From assembly GCA_019313905.1 (NCBI GenBank), contig JAFDAI010000012.1, positions 1-35,418 on the forward strand: 35,418 nucleotides of DNA, given 5' to 3'. A program made the position numbers and the translations under genes. The stretch's first letter is position 1; the number at the start of each line of letters is the position of its first letter. Below are positions 25,846 through 34,156 of the stretch, one piece after another. Under the pieces are notes generated by a model, which had not been told where the DNA came from, ran no database searches, and worked only from the letters and a program-made list of their open reading frames with translations. This DNA comes from Deltaproteobacteria bacterium (GTDB lineage: Bacteria > Desulfobacterota > Syntrophia > Syntrophales > UBA2210).

Positions 25846-27669
25846 TTACGCATACGGGATCTTCAATTTCTGGCCAACATATATCCTGTTTCTGGATCTG
25901 ATCCTGTTCACCTTCATCAGGGCCCTTATGGTAGTGCCGTGCTTTACGGCTATATTCTCCAGATTATCCCCCCGCCTCACGACATATACCAGTGGCGCAG
26001 AATGCCGGGGGGGTATCTTCAATTTCTGACCAACGTATATCCTGTTTTTGGACTTGAGGTTGTTGATCTTCAGGAGAGCCTTCATCGTTGTGCCGTGCCT
26101 GCCGGCAATCCGCTCCAGTATATCTCCTCTTTTGACAACATATACCGATAGCGCCGGTGCCCGGGGGCCGGAAGATAACTTCAATTTCTGGCCGACATAT
26201 ATCCTGTTTTTGGACTTGAGATTGTTGATCTCCATCAGAGCCTTCATCGTTGTGCCGTGCCTGCCGGCAATCCGCTCCAGTATATCCCCTCTCTTTACGA
26301 CATATACCGATGGCGCCGGTGCCGGGAGTCTGGAGGAAACTTTCAACTTCTGGCCGACATATATCCGGTTTCTGGATTTGAGGTTATTGATCCTCATCAG
26401 AGACTTCATCGTTGTGCCATGCCTGCTGGCAATCCGCTCCAGTATATCCCCTCTCTTTACCTTGTACGTGACATAGGTTGCTGGTACGGGAGAAGAAGAC
26501 ACCTTCGGGCTGGAGACCTTCTTACACCAGCTCCTGTCCGCAGCGTAGGGAAGTGGAATGAATTTGTCAACAGCGTAGGCTACCGCCCAGGCGATATCAG
26601 TCTGATAGGGGGGACTCCGTAGCATGAGTTCTTCTCTCGAATTGGTTATAAAGGCGGTTTCTACCAGCACGGACGTGATATCGGGAAGTTTGAGAACCTT
26701 AAAAGGAGCTCTCTGTACCTTTGAAGATTTTAAATGATTTACCTGCCCCATCTTTTCCAGAGCGATAGCACCGAAGGCCCTGGAGCGGTTTATGGTCTCC
26801 GTCTGCAGCATGTTGAGGGTTATCGGATCGGACTCCCCGTTGTTATGCCCGTTCTCTGAACCACCCACTATATCCGACAGGTTCTCACTCTTCGCGAGAA
26901 GCTTTGCGGCCTCGCTGCTCGCCCCCCTGGTTGACAAACAATATACAGACGTCCCACGAACGCCCCTGCTCCTGCAGGCATCGGCGTGTATGCTGATGAA
27001 GATATCAGCGCCGTATTCTCTGGCTATCTTCCCCCTGTTTTTCAAAGATATAAAATAATCTCCCTTTCTCGTAAGAAAGGCCTCGTAACCCCTCTTTTTC
27101 AAAATCCTTTGCAACTTCTTCGCTATACCGAGAACCACATTTTTCTCGAGCGTCCCCCTGCGGCCCACGGCGCCGGGATCTTCTCCACCATGCCCGGGAT
27201 CAATAACCACTATCTTCTTTTCCAGTATCTTGACCTTCTTCCGCTCATCGCTTTCCTTTTTCTCCACGTCCGGAAGCATAATGTCAATAACGATACGATA
27301 TGGTTTGCTGAGTACTCTCTTAAGCTTAAATGCCTTCATCTCGACATTGTCTGCTACCTGCAATTCCACCCTGACACCCCCTTTGGGCAGAGAAGTCAGG
27401 ATGACCTTTTTGACCGCAGGTTTATCAATGTCGTACGTATGGAGAATCCCACCGGGCAGAACCGCGCCTTTCATGTCGACATATATTCTGTGATCCTCCT
27501 GTGCAACAGTGTAAGACGTCTCACCACTCACGTCTAAAACAACCCTCGTATGATCCGGGGCCGTCCAGTGTCTGACATGGAGTATAGCCACCGAACCGAA
27601 TGCCTCCGGACAAACCACAGTCACCAAAAGCAGAATCAAAAGAAAAACAATGTGGGATATCTTTTTCAT
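25846..27669 (-). CDS. N-acetylmuramoyl-L-alanine amidase with AMIN and four LysM domains
   Basis: A 607-residue exported enzyme cleaving the amide bond between MurNAc and the stem peptide; by layout an AmiC-like daughter-cell separation or remodelling amidase. The start at 27669 gives a signal peptide (MKKISHIVFLLILLLVTVVC, cleavage near AFG-S). An AMIN domain follows (about 28-135), which targets the septum or wall. The Amidase_3 domain (about 150-375) has the Zn ligands in VIDPGHGGEDPGA, the following TLEKN Glu and ISIHADACRSRG, and the catalytic Glu in VLVETAFITN. The C-terminus carries four LysM repeats (YVVKRGDILERIAGRHGTTM type) that bind glycan chains. The upstream frame to 27795 lacks a signal peptide and is rejected. 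Confidence 0.93.
   Translation of the reverse strand: MKKISHIVFLLILLLVTVVCPEAFGSVAILHVRHWTAPDHTRVVLDVSGETSYTVAQEDHRIYVDMKGAVLPGGILHTYDIDKPAVKKVILTSLPKGGVRVELQVADNVEMKAFKLKRVLSKPYRIVIDIMLPDVEKKESDERKKVKILEKKIVVIDPGHGGEDPGAVGRRGTLEKNVVLGIAKKLQRILKKRGYEAFLTRKGDYFISLKNRGKIAREYGADIFISIHADACRSRGVRGTSVYCLSTRGASSEAAKLLAKSENLSDIVGGSENGHNNGESDPITLNMLQTETINRSRAFGAIALEKMGQVNHLKSSKVQRAPFKVLKLPDITSVLVETAFITNSREELMLRSPPYQTDIAWAVAYAVDKFIPLPYAADRSWCKKVSSPKVSSSPVPATYVTYKVKRGDILERIASRHGTTMKSLMRINNLKSRNRIYVGQKLKVSSRLPAPAPSVYVVKRGDILERIAGRHGTTMKALMEINNLKSKNRIYVGQKLKLSSGPRAPALSVYVVKRGDILERIAGRHGTTMKALLKINNLKSKNRIYVGQKLKIPPRHSAPLVYVVRRGDNLENIAVKHGTTIRALMKVNRIRSRNRIYVGQKLKIPYA
25849..26478 (-). repeat. Four tandem LysM-coding DNA repeats
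   Basis: The repeat units are spaced 156, 162 and 162 bp apart (measured at the TGGCC/TGACC point at 25871, 26027, 26189 and 26351). The middle two units are nearly identical in protein, and the last (C-terminal) one is the most diverged. This is internal duplication inside the amidase gene, with Pro/Ala/Ser-rich linkers between units. Confidence 0.85.
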
Positions 27670-27825
27670 TATGTCCCGGACGCCTCTCCTTCTCCCATTT
27701 TCAGGGCGGAAGTTTAACAGCTTTACCCTGAGTTTACAACCCTGTCCGGATCTCCTGTCAGAAAAGGTGTTGACAACAGTACACTCAAATGACATTTATA
27801 CTGCAAGAAATTGCTGGAATGGTCT

Positions 27826-28698
27826 ATGAAGATAAAAAATATATTCGAAGAAAACAAACCAACCCTCTCATTCGAGGTTTTTCCTCCATCGAGGGATGGA
27901 AACATAGAGGAATTGTACCGCGTAATCAGTGAGCTTGCGGAACTGAAACCCGATTTCTTCTCCGTTACCTACGGAGCGGGCGGCAGCACACGGGAAAAAA
28001 CTGTCGAAATCGCCTCGAAAATCAGGAATGATTTCGGAAGAGAAACACTGGCACATCTGACATGTGTTCAGGCAACAGGAACTGACATACTACAGGAGCT
28101 TGGCAAACTGGAAAAGACAGGGATAGAAAACATTCTTGCCCTGAGAGGAGATCCGCCAAAGGAGAATAAGACCTTTGTCAAGACAGAAGGCGGGTTTGAA
28201 TATGCCAGCGAGCTGGTGGAATTTATCAAACTGAACGGTGATTTCTCCATAGGCGTCGCGGGCTATCCCGAGGTACATCCGGAAGCGCCGGACATGGAAC
28301 ATGATATTGTCAACCTGAAAAAGAAGATCGACGCGGGAGCGGATTTTATAATAACCCAGATGTTCTTCGATAATGAAGACTTTTACCGGTTCCGCGACAA
28401 TACGATATCAGCCGGGATACATGTTCCCATAATCCCGGGAATTTTCCCGATCTTCAACTACAGACAGATATCGCGCATAGTCTCACTCTGCGGCGCAAAG
28501 ATACCCCCAAAACTGCATGATAAATTATCCCGGGTAAACGACAGGAGCGAAGAGGTGGAAAAATACGGTATAGAACATGCCATCCGCCAGAGTGAAGACC
28601 TTCTGAAAAATGGTGTGTCGGGGCTGCATTTTTACAGCATGAACAGGAGCCGGCACGTTATGCGCATTACACAGGAACTTTTCAAAAAAATAATTTGA
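27826..28698 (+). CDS. metF: Methylenetetrahydrofolate reductase
   Basis: MetF reduces methylenetetrahydrofolate to methyl-THF using FAD, for methionine synthesis or the methyl branch of the Wood-Ljungdahl pathway. The 290-residue TIM barrel shows TLSFEVFPPSRDGNIEELYR, FFSVTYGAGGSTREKTVEIA, LAHLTCVQATG, ILALRGDPPKE, IGVAGYPEVHPEAPDMEHDI and FIITQMFFDNEDFYRF, all family blocks for FAD and folate binding. The frame opens with a TTG at 27811, but the ATG at 27826 matches the family N-terminus. It diverges from the amidase gene. I see no SAM riboswitch in the 156-bp gap, and no metV gene follows. Confidence 0.93.
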   Translation: MKIKNIFEENKPTLSFEVFPPSRDGNIEELYRVISELAELKPDFFSVTYGAGGSTREKTVEIASKIRNDFGRETLAHLTCVQATGTDILQELGKLEKTGIENILALRGDPPKENKTFVKTEGGFEYASELVEFIKLNGDFSIGVAGYPEVHPEAPDMEHDIVNLKKKIDAGADFIITQMFFDNEDFYRFRDNTISAGIHVPIIPGIFPIFNYRQISRIVSLCGAKIPPKLHDKLSRVNDRSEEVEKYGIEHAIRQSEDLLKNGVSGLHFYSMNRSRHVMRITQELFKKII

Positions 28699-28782
28699 AA
28701 ATAACCCCACATTGGAATAGTGTGCGGTGTTCTCAGGAATCAAGAATAAATAAGTTATACAGATTGCTTGCTGACTTAACAA

Positions 28783-28859
28783 GGGCGATTAGCTCAGATG
28801 GATAGAGCGCTGGCCTCCGGAGCCAAAGGTCGTGGGTTCGAATCCCACATCGCCCCCCA
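28783..28859 (+). tRNA. tRNA-Arg (anticodon CCG)
   Basis: A complete cloverleaf: acceptor stem GGGCGAT with ATCGCCC, D-arm GCTC/GAGC, anticodon loop CTCCGGA giving CCG, T-arm GTGGG-TTCGAAT-CCCAC. The 3' CCA is encoded. The first anticodon-stem pair is a C-A mismatch. It decodes CGG. Confidence 0.96.
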
Positions 28860-28914
28860 TTGAAATGTTGTAAAACAGAGGGAAACACCCTTCTCTTGGA
28901 ATCTTGTTAATCGC

Positions 28915-30120
28915 CTACCTTTTCCCCGTTGCCTGATTCCTCTTCAGGGATTTTATGAGTATCTCCGCAGGATCAATAGCGGGAATACCCGAAAAATGCG
29001 CCAGCTGCATCCTGCACGCCCCGCAGTCCGACACCAGCATATCCGGATCAACATCCTTTACCGCCCGCGCCGCGGTAATGCCCAGCTTCACGGCAGTATC
29101 CTCATTGCTTCTTTTAAAACCGTAGCTTCCGGAGAGCCCGCAACAATTATCCTCAAGGATATGAGTCTCAAGGCCGGGGATCTTTTCAAAAAGTCCCGCA
29201 GCCGGATAACCAATGCCCAACGCCCTCAGATGGCAGGGAATATGATACGCCACTTTTCGATGAAAGGGTTCAAAAACCGGTTCTATATAATGCTCTTCCA
29301 TAAGTTTAAGTACATATTCGTGCAGATTATAGGAGTTCTCAGATACTTTTTTACCGTCGGGCACATCCAGTATACCCGGATAGTCCTGCGTGAGCGCCAG
29401 ACCGCATGATGTGCAGGTGTATATCACATCGTATCCCTTGTCTATGTAACCGGCAAGAATGCGTGCATTTTTTCTCGCGAATTTCCTGGCGGTTTCTATG
29501 TCTCCATTACCCAGGGCGGGCAGACCGCAGCATACCTGTCCCGGCATGATTACCCGAAGCCCGAGAGACACAAGGAAATCTCTTACATCTCTTCCCAGAT
29601 CGGGACGGTTGTAGTTCAGAAAACAGCCGTAGAAAAACACCACCTTTTTCCGGCTTCTCCGGCGGCCCTTCCATCTCCAGCTCCTGCTCAGGGTATGAAT
29701 ATGGAATTGGGGGAACGGAAGGTATGTGGATATCCCGAATACATTCAATATCCTCTTTATGAACTTCATCGGGGACAGCCTGTTGACTACAGGGGCAATG
29801 ACAGAATTTACAGCTCCAAGCCAGTAGTTATTGGCAAATACGCGGGATGCAAGAGACCTGAAATGTTTCCCGCCATATCGAACCTGTTCCCTGAGTATGA
29901 TCTGAGCCGGGTTAACACCGTAAGGGCAGGCCACTTCACATCGCTTGCACTGGTTGCAGAGTCTTATCCACTTAGCAATGGACGTTTTATTGTCCGAACG
30001 GAAGCGCTCCGCATCCGGGCCAGCCTGTTTGGGACCGGGGAATTCCGGGTTTACCTTGGACACAGGGCAGTTTGCCACACAGATGGTACACCTTATACAG
30101 TGTTGAAAATCAAATTCCAC
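28915..30120 (-). CDS. glpC: Anaerobic glycerol-3-phosphate dehydrogenase subunit C
   Basis: GlpC is the membrane-linked iron-sulfur subunit passing electrons from GlpAB to the quinone pool. The 401-residue protein has two 4Fe-4S clusters near the N-terminus (HCIRCTICVANCPVSKVNPE and CNQCKRCEVACPYGVNP). Two CCG-type cysteine-rich domains follow (FYGCFLNYNRPDLGRD with VCCGLPALGNGD, and AYHIPCHLRALGIG with LEDNCCGLSGSYGF). I start at the GTG at 30120: it overlaps the glpB TAG (TAGTG) and GGGGAG lies eight bases upstream. The longer frame to 30228 overlaps glpB and is rejected. Confidence 0.9.
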   Translation of the reverse strand: MEFDFQHCIRCTICVANCPVSKVNPEFPGPKQAGPDAERFRSDNKTSIAKWIRLCNQCKRCEVACPYGVNPAQIILREQVRYGGKHFRSLASRVFANNYWLGAVNSVIAPVVNRLSPMKFIKRILNVFGISTYLPFPQFHIHTLSRSWRWKGRRRSRKKVVFFYGCFLNYNRPDLGRDVRDFLVSLGLRVIMPGQVCCGLPALGNGDIETARKFARKNARILAGYIDKGYDVIYTCTSCGLALTQDYPGILDVPDGKKVSENSYNLHEYVLKLMEEHYIEPVFEPFHRKVAYHIPCHLRALGIGYPAAGLFEKIPGLETHILEDNCCGLSGSYGFKRSNEDTAVKLGITAARAVKDVDPDMLVSDCGACRMQLAHFSGIPAIDPAEILIKSLKRNQATGKR

Positions 30121-31310
30121 TATACCAGCTCCCCACACACATTCGCGGCCGCCACGCCCGTAGCTATGGCCATACCGTGACCACAGCTGTATTTCATCAC
30201 TTCCGAAAAGGCTAATATACTTCCGCACACAAAGAGGTTCTCAGTCTGGGTATCAACAGGCCTGAAGAATTGGTCCACACATATACCGGACCTTTCTATC
30301 GCGTGTCCCAGGGCAAAGAAGTCGTCGTTGAACCATGATTCCCTCTTCCCGGGGAGATATACAGGCAGATCAAATACCGTCTCTATGGCTGCGTCCATTG
30401 ACGCATGAAGCCCGCCGCTTACAAATGAACCCGTGGCCAGAATGAACGCATTTCCCTGCACACGCGTGGATCTCCCGGCGCCGGCAAGTGTAACCGCCTC
30501 AATCTGGCTGCCCGATTTTTCAACACTGTATATTTCTTTCCCCCAGTATAGATTGACTCCCCTTTTCAGCAGGGCATTTTTCAGGCCGCCAAACAATCTC
30601 AGGCCCGGCATGGAGGGTGGTAGAGTGGGTATCTCAAAGACCTTTCTGCCAAGTTCGACCGATATTTCATTACACACATCCACAGCGAAATGCATACCAA
30701 GCACCGCCGGTATGGCTATTCTCCCCTCCGGGATATCGAGACCCTTTAACCACGATATAAATTCTTCAAGAAACTGTCTGTTCTCAAACCGCTCCGCAAT
30801 ACCCATCGTAGTGGAGATTCCCGCGTCAAATATGGAACAACCGGCGTTTTTGTAATTTGATGTAATGTAATTCGGGTAGAAATCTTTCATTTTACTAAAC
30901 GATATTACATGGATATATTCATCAGAATGGGAATCGGCGAACTCCATTGTTCCCGGTACAAGGCATGTAGCCTTATGCCTGCCCAGGGGCGTCAATATCT
31001 TTCTGTTTGCATGCACATCACCCACATACGCCCCGCCCTCCTCCAACATAACAGCCTTGAACATCTCAAGAGATGTCTTGACGGCGTCTTCTCCAACCAG
31101 ATGATAGGGGTGATTGTCCGGCAGCGAACCGATACCTTCCAGGGGATCATTGCCAGCCGCGAGCACATCTATGCAGCCAGTGGAAAGACAACAGACAGGA
31201 TCGCCCCTCGAGACCACAGCGACTTTCCTGCTCATATCCGCAAGCGCGATCGCTGCCATCATCCCCGACATTCCTCCGCCTATGATCACAACATCGTACA
31301 TGCCGCTCAT
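30120..31310 (-). CDS. glpB: Anaerobic glycerol-3-phosphate dehydrogenase subunit B
   Basis: GlpB is a flavoprotein subunit of the anaerobic G3P dehydrogenase. The 396-residue protein begins with VVIIGGGMSGMMAAIALADM, the FAD-binding fold, followed by CCLSTGCIDVLA. The end has QFFRPVDTQTENLFVCGSIL and SCGHGMAIATGVAAAN, a second FAD contact. The ATG at 31310 overlaps the glpA stop in an ATGA, which favours coupling, but AGGAG lies only two bases before it, so the ATG at 31301 (MYDVVIIGGG) is also possible. It overlaps the glpC start at the other end. Confidence 0.9.
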   Translation of the reverse strand: MSGMYDVVIIGGGMSGMMAAIALADMSRKVAVVSRGDPVCCLSTGCIDVLAAGNDPLEGIGSLPDNHPYHLVGEDAVKTSLEMFKAVMLEEGGAYVGDVHANRKILTPLGRHKATCLVPGTMEFADSHSDEYIHVISFSKMKDFYPNYITSNYKNAGCSIFDAGISTTMGIAERFENRQFLEEFISWLKGLDIPEGRIAIPAVLGMHFAVDVCNEISVELGRKVFEIPTLPPSMPGLRLFGGLKNALLKRGVNLYWGKEIYSVEKSGSQIEAVTLAGAGRSTRVQGNAFILATGSFVSGGLHASMDAAIETVFDLPVYLPGKRESWFNDDFFALGHAIERSGICVDQFFRPVDTQTENLFVCGSILAFSEVMKYSCGHGMAIATGVAAANVCGELV

Positions 31311-32809
31311 TGCTCCTGCTCCATACCCAGAATACCGAGATATATACTTTCAACAAGCTGTTCTTCCCGGAGTTGATCACCCCACAGAGCCGGTTTGATT
31401 CCCTTGAATCTTCTCTGCAGAAATTCTCTTAGAACATGCATGGATTCCTCCGGGGTCATCTTCCCCGTCTCCTGCATGATCCCCAGCGCCCGGTAAGTGC
31501 AAAACCCTCCCTGACATGGTCCCATACCCAGCCGTGTCCTGTGCTGGATGTCCCCGATACGTCTGGTGCCGATTTCCATGGCAACCCTTTCTACATCGTC
31601 CGCTGTTACCAGCTCACATTCACACACAATGTTTTCCAGGGTTTTCAGCCGTTTAGAGAGAGGATAACCACTCAATTCCCCCTGCCCCTCAAGGGGAAGT
31701 TCCGCCGTCCGGCACCTCGTCTTAAGGCCGAGGACATCCATTACCCTGTCCGATATCTTTTCCGCCATAAGCCTGTAAGTACTGAGTTTTCCTCCAATAA
31801 TACTGAACATACCATTTTTGTGATCTATTATCCTGAAACCTCTGGATATTTTCCTGTCGTCTCCGCCATCCGCCTTAAGCAAAGGCCGGACGCCCGCGTA
31901 GGTCCTGATCAATCGTGTAGAACCAAAATCCGGGAGCATCTGCTGTGCCTGAGTCGCTATGATATCCACTTCGGCCGGATCAACTTCGCTTTCATCAGGA
32001 TCGTTAACCGTAATGGACGTAGTACCCGCAAGACATACCGCCTCATTGGGCACAATGATATCTCCATCGGATGAAGGCCGCAGCCTGTTTATCACCATAT
32101 TCGTCAGCCTGTGATTCGTGATGATAAGACTCCCCTTGGACAGAGTCATCGGCACACCGCTTCCGGCCAGAGACGCTATTTTGTCCCCCCACGCGCCTGC
32201 GGCATTTATGATAATCTTACCCCTGATCTCACTGACTTCAGATGTTGATTCTTCCTGCACCTTTACGCCGACACATCTGCCATGTTCCCGGATGATATCT
32301 ATCACCCTGTTATGGGTCAGGATCTCTCCCCCTCTCTTCTGAGACGAGGTTATATTCAGCATGCACAACCTGAAGGGGTCGATGGAACAGTCAGGCACCT
32401 TTATCGCCTCTTCGAGAGACGGGTTGAGATTGGGGACCAGATCAAGCGCCCTGCTCGGGGAAAGCACTTCGGTAGAGATACCTGTCTCCTCACAACTCTT
32501 CAGGAACATATCCCTGAATCTCTTTGAATCGCCCGGGAGACGCACAAATAATCCGCCCGTTTGCTCCACGCATTTTACACCTATTTTTCGCAGGATCATA
32601 TTCTCGGAGATGCACTCGGCCGCCGCTTCGGGATCATTCACCGCATACCGGCCGCCACTGTGAAGCAGTCCGTGGCACGCGCCCGTCGCCCCGACGGCAA
32701 AATCACCCTTTTCGATCAGACAGTGAGGGATGTCCCTGAGTGCCAGGTCTCTTGCTATGCCACAGCCCGTGGAGCCGCCGCCGATAATGATTACGTCAGT
32801 CTTGATCAT
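31307..32809 (-). CDS. glpA: Anaerobic glycerol-3-phosphate dehydrogenase subunit A
   Basis: GlpA is the catalytic FAD subunit oxidising sn-glycerol 3-phosphate to dihydroxyacetone phosphate. The 500-residue protein starts with DVIIIGGGSTGCGIARDLAL, then HGLLHSGGRYAVNDPEAA, the substrate and FAD blocks of GlpA/GlpD. At about residues 395-445 a BFD-like domain with cysteines (IVCECELV and GMGPCQGGFCTYRALG) is expected to carry an iron-sulfur centre, as in GlpA but not aerobic GlpD. It is the first gene of glpABC. AAGAG lies before the ATG. Confidence 0.92.
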   Translation of the reverse strand: MIKTDVIIIGGGSTGCGIARDLALRDIPHCLIEKGDFAVGATGACHGLLHSGGRYAVNDPEAAAECISENMILRKIGVKCVEQTGGLFVRLPGDSKRFRDMFLKSCEETGISTEVLSPSRALDLVPNLNPSLEEAIKVPDCSIDPFRLCMLNITSSQKRGGEILTHNRVIDIIREHGRCVGVKVQEESTSEVSEIRGKIIINAAGAWGDKIASLAGSGVPMTLSKGSLIITNHRLTNMVINRLRPSSDGDIIVPNEAVCLAGTTSITVNDPDESEVDPAEVDIIATQAQQMLPDFGSTRLIRTYAGVRPLLKADGGDDRKISRGFRIIDHKNGMFSIIGGKLSTYRLMAEKISDRVMDVLGLKTRCRTAELPLEGQGELSGYPLSKRLKTLENIVCECELVTADDVERVAMEIGTRRIGDIQHRTRLGMGPCQGGFCTYRALGIMQETGKMTPEESMHVLREFLQRRFKGIKPALWGDQLREEQLVESIYLGILGMEQEQ

Positions 32810-32837
32810 AATTACTCTTCAAATTCATAATACTTAA

Positions 32838-32879
32838 AAAAAAGGGTCCAAGGATTCCAGGGGTCAAGGATTCAAGTGT
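32838..32879. repeat. Left repeat flank of the S23-type gene
   Basis: This 42-bp stretch holds degenerate units such as GGTCCAAGGATTCCAGG and GGTCAAGGATTCAAG. They are the reverse complement of the units on the other side of the gene (33236-33331), so the gene is bracketed by inverted repeats. It overlaps the last codons of the gene. Confidence 0.65.
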
Positions 32880-33235
32880 TTGTTCTCTAAAGACTTTATC
32901 AGCGCCTTTAACATTCTTTCGCTTTCCGCTATGTCTTCTTTTAGTTTACCCAATGCACCTTTTTCAATTAAATCTAAATCCCCTGCCAATAATATCTGCG
33001 TTTCCAGTTCGCAAACAGAACCATAAGATATATAAAGCATCCTGATGTAATCCAGGGTTGTCTTTCTTCCATATCCTTCTGCTATATTAGAAGGAATCGA
33101 CACAACAGATCTTCTTATCTGTGAAGTTAGACCGTATCTTTCTTCCTTTGGAAATTTTGCTGTTATTCTATATATCTCTAAACAGAGTTTGTATGACTTT
33201 TGCCAGACTTTCAACTCTTTGAAGCTTTTTAGCAT
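32864..33235 (-). CDS. Four-helix-bundle protein, 23S rRNA IVS / S23 type
   Basis: A 123-residue all-helical protein of the S23/IVP family, first known from ORFs in 23S rRNA intervening sequences. Marks are FKELKVWQKSYKLCLEIYRI, FPKEERYGLTSQIRRSVVSI, PSNIAEGYGRK, and YISYGSVCELETQILLA. Members form oligomeric barrels and often sit in mobile or repeat-rich places; a relative is the accessory Avd of diversity-generating retroelements, but no reverse transcriptase is visible here. The start is the ATG at 33235 (MLKSFKELKVW), the family's usual N-terminus. The gene separates glpA from the GDPD gene and has repeat flanks on both sides, suggesting insertion. Confidence 0.88.
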   Translation of the reverse strand: MLKSFKELKVWQKSYKLCLEIYRITAKFPKEERYGLTSQIRRSVVSIPSNIAEGYGRKTTLDYIRMLYISYGSVCELETQILLAGDLDLIEKGALGKLKEDIAESERMLKALIKSLENKHLNP

Positions 33236-33331
33236 TTCCCTTGAATCCTTGAACCCTTGATCCCTCAAACCCTTCTTTGTAGTTCTTCAGTATTTCACTC
33301 GGCCCCTCGAACCCTCGACTCCTTGAACCCT
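33236..33331. repeat. Right repeat flank of the S23-type gene
   Basis: Degenerate units of the type CCTTGAATCC, CCTTGAACCC, CCTTGATCCC, CCTCGAACCC and CCTTGAACCC run through most of this stretch up to the GDPD stop codon. The part CCTTGAATCCTTGAACCC is the reverse complement of the left flank's core. Confidence 0.65.
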
Positions 33332-33336
33332 TTCTT

Positions 33337-34137
33337 TTACAGCAGCCGAACCGCTCTCTGAGGAAAATCAGTGATCAGCCCGGCAGCGCCCGCTTGCGTG
33401 AACCGCAGCATTTCAGCTTCCTCATTCACAGTGAAGAGATTAACAGATATCCCCTTTTCTGTTAATGCACGCACCTGTTTTTCGTCTATCAGCGTGCTGA
33501 GAACATTATAAGTTTCAAATTCCAAATTTCCCCAGTCCAGAGAATCAGTTTCAGAATAACCTGCCAAGGCCTGTATTGCAAGAGATGGATTCATGGCCTG
33601 GACCTCACGCAACCATTCATGATTAAAGGAGGAAATGACAACGCGCTCATAGTCTATCCTGGTATCATCTATCATTGCCAGCACCCGTTCAACCACGGGA
33701 AAATTCTCCATAGGGGTGGGGAGGCGTTTCAGCTCCAGGTTGACACAAAAAGAGGCATCCTGTGTAAAACAGAGGGCCTCGCTCAGCGTAGGTATCTTTT
33801 CATTCCGGTAAATCGATAGTTCTTCGTGCCCTACCAGCCCCGCCGCAATCCGGCCGAAAGGATCGGTCTTCGCGAACCAGGAACCCGCATCCAGCGAACG
33901 AATTTCACTCAGGGTAAATGTCGTAAAATACCACGGATCGCGATCCGGAAAACGGTCTTTAACATTGGTGGTGCGGGCAAGGGAATCATCGTGAAAAAGT
34001 ATCAGCTCACCATCGCTCGTTACCACCACATCCGTTTCCCACAGATCAGCGCCGACCTCCAAGGCCTTGCGGGCTGCGGCCAGCGTGTTTTCGGGAGCCA
34101 GACTTCGTGCACCTCTATGAGCTATAATGAGTGTCAT
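33337..34137 (-). CDS. Glycerophosphodiester phosphodiesterase
   Basis: A 266-residue GDPD hydrolysing glycerophosphodiesters to an alcohol and sn-glycerol 3-phosphate. The active-site residues are all present: IIAHRGARSLAPENTL (His7, Arg8 and the Glu of PENT), LWETDVVVTSDGELILFHDD (Glu, Asp and His), and NLELK further on. No signal peptide, so a cytoplasmic UgpQ-like enzyme. Its product is the substrate of GlpABC encoded just downstream on the same strand, with only the S23-type gene between. It follows the membrane protein gene by 19 bp, so these two are likely co-transcribed. Confidence 0.92.
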   Translation of the reverse strand: MTLIIAHRGARSLAPENTLAAARKALEVGADLWETDVVVTSDGELILFHDDSLARTTNVKDRFPDRDPWYFTTFTLSEIRSLDAGSWFAKTDPFGRIAAGLVGHEELSIYRNEKIPTLSEALCFTQDASFCVNLELKRLPTPMENFPVVERVLAMIDDTRIDYERVVISSFNHEWLREVQAMNPSLAIQALAGYSETDSLDWGNLEFETYNVLSTLIDEKQVRALTEKGISVNLFTVNEEAEMLRFTQAGAAGLITDFPQRAVRLL

Positions 34138-34156
34138 CTATTTACATTCTGATTGC

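Noticed and set aside
25849-26478. Regular direct repeats resembling a CRISPR array
   Set aside because: The period is 156-162 bp and the repeats encode LysM domains of the amidase in frame.
27670-27825. SAM or S-box riboswitch and strong promoter before metF
   Set aside because: No conserved S-box core. TTGACA near 27776 has no -10 box at an acceptable spacing (TATACT is 21 bases away).
28783-28859. tRNA-Arg as an integration site of a genomic island
   Set aside because: No integrase and no repeat of the tRNA 3' end in the window; the neighbours are metabolic genes.
30121-30228. 36-residue N-terminal extension of glpC
   Set aside because: It overlaps the glpB 3' end in another frame; the GTG at 30120 has a ribosome-binding sequence and the TAGTG overlap.
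32864-33235. Diversity-generating retroelement accessory gene (avd)
   Set aside because: The four-helix-bundle family is shared, but there is no reverse transcriptase, template or variable repeat nearby.
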